A stretch of 64,000 nt of DNA from Flavobacteriaceae bacterium (lineage in GTDB: Bacteria > Bacteroidota > Bacteroidia > Flavobacteriales > Flavobacteriaceae): positions 1-64,000 of the forward strand of contig PKEA01000071.1 of the NCBI GenBank assembly GCA_002862805.1, given 5' to 3'. The notes under the pieces are model-generated. The model saw only the letters and a program-made list of their open reading frames with translations, had not been told where the DNA came from and ran no database searches. Shown piece after piece: positions 58,401 to 64,000 of the stretch (within the stretch, counting starts at the first letter, position 1; every line of letters starts with the position of its first letter). The position numbers and the translations under genes were made by a program.

Positions 58401-59167
58401 GCACCAATAGCACTAAACAAGCTTCCTTGCTTCATGTTAATTTCCATATTGGTGACCATTTCGATATTTCTATCGAATAATAAAGCTTTTAAATAACTTT
58501 TTGGAGATGATAAAACAGTTAGTGAATCTATCATGTCCAAGTCTTTTTCTCTATAAAAGTCTACTAGTGCTTCGTTGTAAGGTTTATTTTTTAATATTTT
58601 TAAAATGGCTTGATAGTTTTTTTCTACTTCAGAATTATCCATTTCGGCTTCTGCTTTCATAATGTTAATTGTAGAAGTTTTAACATCTTCAAGACCAATC
58701 GTTTTTTTATTATATTTTCTTCCCGTCCTATAAATAAACATATCTAAATAGGTTTCTTCTTGGTATTCTTTATTTGTTTCGTTTGTTCGAGACAATAGGC
58801 CAATTAAATTGTAATTAGTACTCTGAAATAAAGAATATAGCTCATCTCTTTTTAACGGTGTTAAATAAAAATTGGTATAAAAAGCGTTGTTTTTTCTATA
58901 TTTACTATAGAAACTGAATAAATCAAATAATTCGGTCCAGGTTCTTGGTTCACTCTCATTTGCAATTATGTCAGCATTTAGTAAGTGGGAGTAAAATGCG
59001 TCAGATAAGTGATAAGAAACTTTTTCACTTACGTGCATTGTACCATATATATAAGAGTTTTTTTGTAAGCCATTTCCGCTTACCTCCCATAATAAACTTT
59101 GGTATTTTTTTTCTTGTGCAAATGAAGTGAAGTAAAATAAACTAAAAAAGAAGATGTATTTTTTCAA
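55475..59167 (-). CDS. large TraB/GumN family protein with HEAT-like C-terminal region
   Basis: A 1230-residue secreted protein. After a signal peptide (1-17) comes a TraB/GumN domain (about 20-290) with SLLWEVSGNGLQKNSYIYGTMH, NADIIANESEPRTW and FSAIGAAHLPGKKGVIEMLREKGYKV, including the GxxH and GAAHLPG hallmarks. Ordinary members are near 280-300 residues. The remaining 900 residues have repeated beta-rich segments (300-800) and then helical HEAT-like repeats (850-1100), with an acidic tail. The metal-protease-like activity proposed for TraB proteins cannot be tested from sequence. Monocistronic; the gene ends 4 bp from tag. Confidence 0.83.
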   Translation of the reverse strand: MKKYIFFFSLFYFTSFAQEKKYQSLLWEVSGNGLQKNSYIYGTMHVSEKVSYHLSDAFYSHLLNADIIANESEPRTWTELFDLFSFYSKYRKNNAFYTNFYLTPLKRDELYSLFQSTNYNLIGLLSRTNETNKEYQEETYLDMFIYRTGRKYNKKTIGLEDVKTSTINIMKAEAEMDNSEVEKNYQAILKILKNKPYNEALVDFYREKDLDMIDSLTVLSSPKSYLKALLFDRNIEMVTNMEINMKQGSLFSAIGAAHLPGKKGVIEMLREKGYKVTPIFDNYTEKGKALKKKIEDNFIKPELKLKTTADGMITFPVFDVVLESDKNVESPDLANGGYINFKRTYLNDFLNKNNKTFNPKTLDSLFYENIPGEIISKKSYTEKNYLVYDIKNKTKTGNAQHYRYYITPIEIISVMMGGEGEYVRIFEEEIYSKIALKENGDSWEIINPLKGSYQVQVPAYYSFSGNKSDLKGNDDMKIVAYDKKEDAHYVLIEKTLQDNYNLEDSKFELKRIQYEFYNQHNLDSTNTHFNNENFYFTSKSTIGDKKIELKTLMKGNKYYLLGTINASKENTNKFFNSFLFKPTLNNEEYRTFKDTVAQFKIEIPKKQNQHLDFITEKKYYNSTKKKNYFTSTYKNYEFLSSTGNLIELNYNQYHKYESEVSIDSIWKNYRKLITRKNSTETNEDNEHISVLDVIENNDSHSNFAASRWDDIVFRNKKNEPKLTIISENIETDYKTKISTFNALVSKENSKQAIKYKAVFRDGTFYVLKTLVNKEYKNENSFIEKTFNSFTLLDTVYKNSVFDNKLEVFMNDAMSSHDSIRFSALKSIHYLTLKEQDLQKFQYFLSNFKFNNDETEILGDLYEKLGRVKSPKVIPFLESVYKKPNVNTVLQLSVLRALTFQESKEAYKKILSLLEYDLPISDNSYEIKGLFNYFETDLENSQVLFPDIFQFYSIQEYHSPIIEFTNQLISNEMVNSKKLKSFKKMLLTNAKLEVKRLTSWKNKQLIKNEDENSYDNYAPTSDLEDYLNILYSFKKEKTIAELFNKARDLEIDEIDLAIAKLQLKNDKHIENSLALKILANPKIKFRGIQMLYHTKQRELINNFNSEDIAKSAINYFESIDPKKDSLSIYSTKKMRFNSTDIKYYFFKKTSISNDSYNYNKEKITGIAFVTNNDNLVTNAFQVLGDQSYLEEDEIDEIIKKKIDESLNEDHIRVTHGKLSDALEYVEEYEEY

Positions 59168-59229
59168 GAATTATATTTTTTGAATTGTTTCTTTCAAATA
59201 TACAATTTGTTTTATTGTGTTGTAAAAAA

Positions 59230-59263
59230 TAAGCCTTAATTCTAAAAAAAGAATTAAGGCTTA
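59230..59263 (-). terminator. intrinsic terminator of rpsB-tsf
   Basis: AAGCCTTAATTC and GAATTAAGGCTT pair around a run of A. On the minus strand this is followed by T-rich sequence, 23 bases past the tsf stop. Confidence 0.85.
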
Positions 59264-59285
59264 AATGTCTTCAATTATTAAGATA

Positions 59286-60107
59286 TTATCCTAAAGCAAC
59301 TCTTTTAAATCCTGTAACTGTTAAACCTGAATCTACAGATTTTACATAACCAGCAACATTCATTGAGCCATCTTTAATATAATCTTGGTTTACCAAAGTG
59401 TTGTCTTTGTAAAAACGTTGAATTTTTCCTTTAGAAATGTTGTCTAACATTGCTTCTGGTTTACCTTCAGCTCTTAATTGCTCTTTTGCAATTTCGATTT
59501 CTTTTTCAATGATTGCAGCATCAACACCATCTTCGTTTAATGCGATTGGGTTCATTGCAGCAGCTTGCATTGCAACGTTTTTAGCAGCTTCATCAGCTCC
59601 TTCAACATTTGCAGATAAAGAAACTAAAGTAGCTATTTTTCCAGCGTGTACATATGCTCCAACGAAAGCACCTTCTAAACGCTCAAAAGCACCAACTTCA
59701 ATTTTCTCACCAATAACACCTGTTTGCTCAATTAACTTTTCTGAAACAGTAATTCCATTAAAATCTGAAGCTAATAATTCTTCTTTAGTTGAAAATTTTA
59801 ACGCTTGATTAGCTATTTCTGTTGCTAATTTTACAAATGAATCATTTTTTCCTACGAAGTCAGTTTCGCAATTTAATGTAATTGCAACACCTGCAGTGTT
59901 ATCTGTGTTTAAAACAGCGACTGCAGCACCTTCAGTAGATTCTCTATCTGAACGATTTGCGGCAACTTTTTGACCTTTTTTACGAAGGTTTTCGATAGCT
60001 AAATCAAAATCACCATTAGCTTCAACTAATGCTTTTTTGCAATCCATCATACCAGCACCTGTAGCTGTTCTTAATTTATTTACGTCTGCAGCAGTAATAT
60101 TTGCCAT
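59286..60107 (-). CDS. tsf: elongation factor Ts
   Basis: A 273-residue nucleotide exchange factor for EF-Tu. The N-terminal UBA-like module has VNKLRTATGAGMMDCKKALVEANGDFDLAIENLRKKG; the core contains LNCETDFVGKND and AMQAAAMNPIAL, ending VDSGLTVTGFKRVALG. It follows rpsB on the same strand with a 110-bp gap holding a long inverted repeat. Confidence 0.97.
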   Translation of the reverse strand: MANITAADVNKLRTATGAGMMDCKKALVEANGDFDLAIENLRKKGQKVAANRSDRESTEGAAVAVLNTDNTAGVAITLNCETDFVGKNDSFVKLATEIANQALKFSTKEELLASDFNGITVSEKLIEQTGVIGEKIEVGAFERLEGAFVGAYVHAGKIATLVSLSANVEGADEAAKNVAMQAAAMNPIALNEDGVDAAIIEKEIEIAKEQLRAEGKPEAMLDNISKGKIQRFYKDNTLVNQDYIKDGSMNVAGYVKSVDSGLTVTGFKRVALG

Positions 60108-60127
60108 AACTTTTATTTTATTTTAAA

Positions 60128-60210
60128 TTATAAAATTCCAAAAAGCAAATTCCATTTTATTTTAAACTAAATCTAAAATTGATGTTGGAATTTGCTTTTG
60201 GAATTTATAA
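60128..60210. promoter_or_regulatory. long inverted repeat between rpsB and tsf
   Basis: Left arm 60128-60154 (TTATAAAATTCCAAAAAGCA then AATTCCA) pairs with right arm 60186-60210 (TGGAATTTGC then TTTTGGAATTTATAA) across a 31-base loop, with one bulge. On the minus strand it lies between rpsB and tsf and could set their relative levels by partial termination or RNA processing. Confidence 0.7.
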
Positions 60211-60217
60211 AGATTTA

Positions 60218-60979
60218 TTATTCTTTTGTTTCAGCAGTTTCTTTTTTAGGAGCAGCTTCTTTAGGAGCAACTTCTTCATCTTTTTCCGCTTTTCTGTCAG
60301 AAAGACCTTCAATGATAGCGTTGCTTACATGAGAAAGAATTTTATCGATTGATTTAGAAGCATCATCATTTGATGGAATTACAAAGTCAATTGGACGTGG
60401 ATCCGAGTTTGTATCAACCATTGCAAAAACTGGAATGTTTAACTTTTGCGCTTCTTTAATTGCGATGTGTTCTGCTTTAACGTCTACTACAAATAATGCA
60501 GCAGGTAATCTTGACATATCTGCGATAGAACCTAAGTTTTTTTCTAATTTAGCACGTAAACGATCTACTTGTAAACGTTCTTTTTTAGATAAAGTTAAGA
60601 ATGTACCATCTTTTTTCATTCTATCAATAGAAGCCATTTTTTTAACAGCTTTTCTAATAGTAACGAAGTTAGTTAACATTCCACCAGGCCATCTTTCAGT
60701 GATGTAAGGCATGTTACAAGCAGCAGCTTTCTCAGCTACGATATCTTTAGCTTGTTTTTTGGTAGCTACGAAAAGTACTTTTCTACCAGATGCAGCAATT
60801 TTTTTCAAAGCTTCATTAGCTTCTTCAATTTTAGCAGCAGTTTTGTATAAGTTTATGATATGGATCCCATTACGCTCCATATAAATGTAAGGAGCCATGT
60901 TTGGATCCCATTTACGAGTCATGTGTCCGAAATGTACACCAGCCTCTAATAAGTCTTTAACTTCTATGTTGTTTGCCAT
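60218..60979 (-). CDS. rpsB: 30S ribosomal protein S2
   Basis: A 253-residue protein starting at ATG 60979 (MANNIEVKDLLEAGVHFGHM), the standard S2 N-terminus; an upstream in-frame ATG at 61018 lies in the structured leader. The core blocks are HFGHMTRKWDPNMAPYIY, FVATKKQAKDIVAEKAAACN, ITERWPGGMLTN and IPVFAMVDTNSDP. The C-terminal tail is Lys/Glu/Ala-rich (PKEAAPKKETAETKE), as in other Bacteroidota. First gene of the rpsB-tsf unit. Confidence 0.97.
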   Translation of the reverse strand: MANNIEVKDLLEAGVHFGHMTRKWDPNMAPYIYMERNGIHIINLYKTAAKIEEANEALKKIAASGRKVLFVATKKQAKDIVAEKAAACNMPYITERWPGGMLTNFVTIRKAVKKMASIDRMKKDGTFLTLSKKERLQVDRLRAKLEKNLGSIADMSRLPAALFVVDVKAEHIAIKEAQKLNIPVFAMVDTNSDPRPIDFVIPSNDDASKSIDKILSHVSNAIIEGLSDRKAEKDEEVAPKEAAPKKETAETKE

Positions 60980-61004
60980 TTTGTAATAGTTTACGTTCCG
61001 TTGA

Positions 61005-61083
61005 TTAGCAATTTTCAAGTAGTTACTTGCGTTAGTCTTGAAAATTTAGATGCTAAACTAATTCCCTTTTTAATTAAAGGAAT
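61005..61083 (-). promoter_or_regulatory. structured RNA leader of rpsB
   Basis: On the minus strand TTAGCA and TGCTAA (outer stem) enclose TTTTCAAG and CTTGAAAA (inner stem), all perfect pairs within 61005-61056, with an internal loop of TCTAAA on one side only. A second hairpin (ATTCC...GGAAT arms) lies at 61061-61083. The structure ends about 25 bases before the rpsB start, a good position for autogenous control. Confidence 0.55.
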
Positions 61084-61125
61084 ATCGACAACTGTGTTTT
61101 AAATTCAATTTTATTTGTAAAAATT

Positions 61126-61150
61126 TGGTTGAAAAAAAAATCAAACCAAT
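61126..61150 (-). terminator. terminator-like hairpin after rpsI
   Basis: On the minus strand TTGGTTTGA and TCAACCAA pair around a T-run, followed by ATTTTT. It lies just past the rpsI stop at 61159. Confidence 0.65.
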
Positions 61151-61158
61151 TCGAAATA

Positions 61159-61545
61159 TTAACGTTTCGAGAATTGGAATTTTTTTCTTGCTTTTTTCTG
61201 ACCGAATTTTTTACGTTCTACCATTCTAGGATCTCTTGTAAGTAATCCTTCTGGTTTTAATACAGATCTGTTTTCAGCATCTACTTCACACATAACGCGT
61301 GCTAATGCCATTCTTACAGCTTCTGCTTGTCCTGTTGAACCACCTCCGTAAACATTTACTTTAACGTCAAAGTTTTCTGCATTTTCTGTCATTGCTAACG
61401 GCTGCATAACTTTATATTGTAAAGTAGCTGTTGGGAAATAAGTTGTAAATTCTTTTTTGTTTACTGTGATTTTTCCTGTTCCTTCTGAAACATAAACACG
61501 AGCAACTGCGGTTTTTCTTCTACCGATTTTGTGAATAGTTCCCAT
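61159..61545 (-). CDS. rpsI: 30S ribosomal protein S9
   Basis: A 128-residue protein with GRRKTAVARVYVSEGTGKIT, NVYGGGSTGQAEAVRMALAR and the basic C-terminal tail RKKFGQKKARKKFQFSKR that reaches the P-site tRNA. Its start overlaps the rplM stop by one base, the classical rplM-rpsI operon. Confidence 0.98.
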   Translation of the reverse strand: MGTIHKIGRRKTAVARVYVSEGTGKITVNKKEFTTYFPTATLQYKVMQPLAMTENAENFDVKVNVYGGGSTGQAEAVRMALARVMCEVDAENRSVLKPEGLLTRDPRMVERKKFGQKKARKKFQFSKR

Positions 61546-62000
61546 TACTTAAGATCGTTTAGATTAACAGTTCTAGGTTTTTGAGCTCCGTGTGTATGCT
61601 CAGCACCTACAAATACATTTAAATTGCGGAATAATTCAGCACCTATTTTGTTTTTAGGTAACATTCCTTTTACAGCTTTCTCTACTAATAATGCAGGGTT
61701 TTTGTCTTGCATAACTTTAGCAGTTAAACTTCTTTGTCCTCCAGGATAACCAGTGTGGCGAATGTAAGTTTTCTCCTCTAATTTGTTACCTGTAAGGTTA
61801 ATTTTTTCTGCGTTGATAACGATAATGTTATCTCCACAGTCCACGTGTGGTGTAAAACTTGGTTTGTACTTACCTCTTAAAAGCATTGCAACTTTTGAAG
61901 CAAGACGACCTAAGTTGTGACCTTCAGCATCTACAACAAGCCATTCTTTTTGAACGGTCCCTTTGTTTACTGACACAGTCTTGTAGCTTAATGCGTCCAT
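61545..62000 (-). CDS. rplM: 50S ribosomal protein L13
   Basis: A 151-residue protein. Conserved blocks are WLVVDAEGHNLGRLASKVAMLLRGK, CGDNIIVINAEKINLTGNK, HTGYPGGQRS and KGMLPKNKIGAELFRNLNVFVG. First gene of the rplM-rpsI operon with a well-formed promoter upstream. Confidence 0.98.
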   Translation of the reverse strand: MDALSYKTVSVNKGTVQKEWLVVDAEGHNLGRLASKVAMLLRGKYKPSFTPHVDCGDNIIVINAEKINLTGNKLEEKTYIRHTGYPGGQRSLTAKVMQDKNPALLVEKAVKGMLPKNKIGAELFRNLNVFVGAEHTHGAQKPRTVNLNDLK

Positions 62001-62026
62001 AATTTTATTTTAATTAAACATTCCAT

Positions 62027-62074
62027 TCCCAATTAAGGGAGTGCAAAAGTACAATTAATTATTTGATATACAAA
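62027..62074 (-). promoter_or_regulatory. rplM-rpsI promoter and leader hairpin
   Basis: On the minus strand TTTG (62071-62074), a 19-base spacer and TACTTTTG (62044-62051) match the Bacteroidota consensus. Just after the predicted start, TCCC-TTAATT-GGGA (62027-62040) can form a small hairpin in the leader. Confidence 0.75.
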
Positions 62075-62120
62075 TGCCAATTGCAATAATTTATACAAGT
62101 TTTGTTTCGTGTAATTGACT

Positions 62121-63428
62121 TTATTCTTTTATAAAATTAAATTTTTGCCCTCCTTGGTGTAGTATAAATGAATTTTCACCAAACTCTATTTCAATTCTAG
62201 CCGCTTGAAAGACAAATGTGTTTTCATTTTTTTGAGTCAATGGAAAAGAACTTTGACCTGTAGCTTGAGCTAATAACTCTCCGTCTTTTTCAAAAATTGT
62301 AATTTTTAAAGGAATATCTTTAGAAGAATAAACTCCAGAAATTGCTTTAATTTTTTCTGGATTTATTTTTTCAAAACTTGGAAATGGAAATGGCATTTTA
62401 TAATACATACTTAATATACCTATCATAATGTCATTTCGGTTAAAGTTATCTCCATTTACAATTAATGAAATTCCAACTTTTTCCGATGGATAATAACCAA
62501 CTACAGAACGAAAACTTTCAATTCCGCCAGTGTGACCATAAAATTTTCTTTCGCCAAAAGGCATTTGCATTAATGCTTTACCATAGCTGTCTTTTAGTTC
62601 TTTCATACTTTCTAATGAACTTTTTTTGACTAGTTTACCTTCAAATAGTTCATATAAAAAAGCAGTTAAGTCATTTGGAGTTGAAATCACGGCTCCAGCT
62701 GCATAGGCAATATCATTTTTCCATTCTTCATACTTTTGCCATTTTGCGCCATCAAATAAATAAGAAAAACTCTCTTTTTTTGAGATATTGACTTGTTCGG
62801 TAGGATAATAAGTGTTTTGTAAACCAATTTTTTTAACGATACGGTTTTCTATATTCTCGGCATAAGATTTTTTTGTAATTGTTTCAATAATGCTACCTAA
62901 TAAATAATAATTGGAGTTACTATATTCAAACTTAGTATTTGGTTCTGCAATTGATTTATAGTTTACAATTTTATTTATAATAGTTTGCTTTAAATCAGGT
63001 GAATCTAATTCTTCTTGGGTAAGTGAATCTTGATTGATGTAATCTTTTATTCCTGATCTATGATGTAATAAATCTTCGATTGAAATTTTATCTGCATTTT
63101 CAAGTTTTGGAAAAAATTTTGTTAGTTTGGTTTCTAATCTTAACTTTTTTTCCTCAATCAATTGCATTGTCATTACAGCCGTAAAAATTTTTGTAATTGA
63201 ACCTACTTTATATTTAGTAGTATTGTCTGCTTTAACTTTTTGATCAGCATCTGCAAATCCATATCCTTTTGAAAAAACGACTTTATCGCCTTCACGAATT
63301 GAAATAGAGCCCATGAATTTTTCATTTTTATTTAGATAATTCAATAAACTATCAATTTTATGGTAACGATTTTGCGCAACTAAACTTGTTGAAAATGCTA
63401 AAACAAATAATAAAAGTATTTTTTTCAT
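62121..63428 (-). CDS. serine hydrolase (beta-lactamase/penicillin-binding-protein-like, class C fold)
   Basis: A 435-residue secreted protein with signal peptide (MKKILLLFVLAFSTSLVAQ). The catalytic SxxK is in KVGSITKIFTAVM (about residue 76), YxN in FEYSNSNYYLLGSII, and the third motif is FYGHTGGIESF. A C-terminal beta domain (about 340-435) follows, as in many esterase/D-aminopeptidase-like members. It may act as an esterase, peptidase or in cell-wall turnover; beta-lactamase activity is not implied. The SdpI-family gene is 31 bp upstream on the same strand. Confidence 0.9.
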   Translation of the reverse strand: MKKILLLFVLAFSTSLVAQNRYHKIDSLLNYLNKNEKFMGSISIREGDKVVFSKGYGFADADQKVKADNTTKYKVGSITKIFTAVMTMQLIEEKKLRLETKLTKFFPKLENADKISIEDLLHHRSGIKDYINQDSLTQEELDSPDLKQTIINKIVNYKSIAEPNTKFEYSNSNYYLLGSIIETITKKSYAENIENRIVKKIGLQNTYYPTEQVNISKKESFSYLFDGAKWQKYEEWKNDIAYAAGAVISTPNDLTAFLYELFEGKLVKKSSLESMKELKDSYGKALMQMPFGERKFYGHTGGIESFRSVVGYYPSEKVGISLIVNGDNFNRNDIMIGILSMYYKMPFPFPSFEKINPEKIKAISGVYSSKDIPLKITIFEKDGELLAQATGQSSFPLTQKNENTFVFQAARIEIEFGENSFILHQGGQKFNFIKE

Positions 63429-63459
63429 GATTTTTTTATTTTATTAGAGGTTTCTGTTT

Positions 63460-64000
63460 TTATTTTGTTACAGATATTTTTTTAAATTCTAAATAAGAGT
63501 AAATAACGGGAACAATAGTTATTATTGCCGTGATTCCTAAAAAAGTATAAACTTGAATTTTATTTGGAAGTACAAAGGTCAATGCCATAAAAATTCCGCC
63601 AATAAACCACATTTTACCTCCTAAAAGATGTGTTTTTTTCCAAACTTCTTCGTTTTCTAAAGTCCAAGGTGTTTTTATACCAATAAAATAATTTGGCTTT
63701 ATGGTTTTAAAATAGTTTCCTAAAAAAGCGAAGAATAAACCAATTATAACAAATAATAATTGCGGATTACTATTTTTTTGTTGTGCACTATATAGAATAA
63801 AAATGGCTAAGCCAGACATGAAAACGGTCAATGCCATTCTTAATGTATTGAGTTTGTTTCCCATGTTTTGTAATTTACCTTTTGGATCAATTTTTGGGAT
63901 TATTAAAAATACAAAATAGGTTATTCCTACAAGCATGACTAACATTAGGACTAATTCTTTTTTATCTCCATAACGATCTATTTCGCCAGCACCATTCCAA
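63460..64000 (-). CDS. SdpI/YhfL-family membrane protein, 5' end outside window
   Basis: The frame stays open upstream of ATG 63945 to the window edge, and those extra residues read WNGAGEIDRYGDKKELVL, the DUF1648 signature of SdpI-family proteins; so the gene continues beyond 64000. The rest has about five membrane spans, with NYFIGIKTPWTLENEEVWKKTHLLGGKMWF, the SdpI C-terminal motif. Such proteins act as immunity proteins or signal transducers in Bacillus; here the role is unknown. It is probably co-transcribed with the serine hydrolase. Confidence 0.85.
   Translation of the reverse strand, partial: WNGAGEIDRYGDKKELVLMLVMLVGITYFVFLIIPKIDPKGKLQNMGNKLNTLRMALTVFMSGLAIFILYSAQQKNSNPQLLFVIIGLFFAFLGNYFKTIKPNYFIGIKTPWTLENEEVWKKTHLLGGKMWFIGGIFMALTFVLPNKIQVYTFLGITAIITIVPVIYSYLEFKKISVTK

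Overview
The window looks like a chromosomal segment from a Flavobacterium-like member of the Bacteroidota (Flavobacteriaceae). The DNA is strongly AT-rich. Several promoters fit the Bacteroidota pattern (TTTG, about 19 bases, TAnnTTTG). The gene content is typical of the group: HmuY, DUF6252- and DUF4301-type proteins, a type IX secretion sorting domain, TonB-dependent receptors with partner lipoproteins, a bacterial GGGPS, and a DnaE carrying its own exonuclease. No prophage, transposase, CRISPR array or rRNA operon is visible. The segment is mainly housekeeping genes with four outer-membrane or envelope uptake loci and several small repeat elements.

Layout. 1-6163: the end of a tiny T9SS-sorted protein, a lipoprotein plus TonB receptor pair (leftward), and a divergent PhoB/PhoR-like two-component pair; the intergenic region holds an 11-bp-phased TGTTA array. 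6146-12814: a glycosyltransferase and an LpxH-like phosphoesterase, trmB, a LysE-type exporter with an alkyltransferase-like protein, mrp-nifU, and a ferredoxin reductase-ferredoxin pair. 12851-17440: a haem/iron uptake locus (DUF6607, TonB receptor, HmuY). 17493-22367: DUF3050, glutaryl-CoA dehydrogenase-like, trmN6-rimM-rpsP, and a lipoprotein with a glycine-rich insert. 22525-29257: dnaE with an N-terminal DEDDh exonuclease, a peroxiredoxin-like protein, trxA and a DUF58 protein. 29258-30024: two tRNA-Asp genes in near-identical 246-bp units.

30025-40662: small lipoproteins, a GT2 glycosyltransferase plus flippase-like operon with simple repeats, ruvC, hemW, a cyclase, YjbR, an M43 protease, a PH/SHOCT protein and DUF4407. 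40871-46175: ahcY, then a tightly overlapping run PPTase-GGGPS-pnuC-DUF4301-arfB. 46185-48571: a TPP riboswitch controlling a TonB receptor, presumably for thiamine. 48624-55470: a degenerate Rieske-like lipoprotein, greA-HIT, aldehyde dehydrogenase, an orphan histidine kinase, flavin reductase-DUF3127, aat, VF530 and tag. 55475-64000: a 1230-residue TraB/GumN protein, tsf-rpsB, rpsI-rplM, a serine hydrolase and a partial SdpI-family protein that runs off the right edge.

The most interesting signals are the Pho-box-like array beside the PhoB/PhoR pair, the DUF3127 protein ending in an SSB-like DDLPF tail, the heptanucleotide repeat inside the GT2 gene that could make it phase-variable, a palindromic repeat built into that same gene, the tRNA-Asp tandem unit, and the structured leader of rpsB. 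Functions are inferred from motifs and family memory; no database search was possible.
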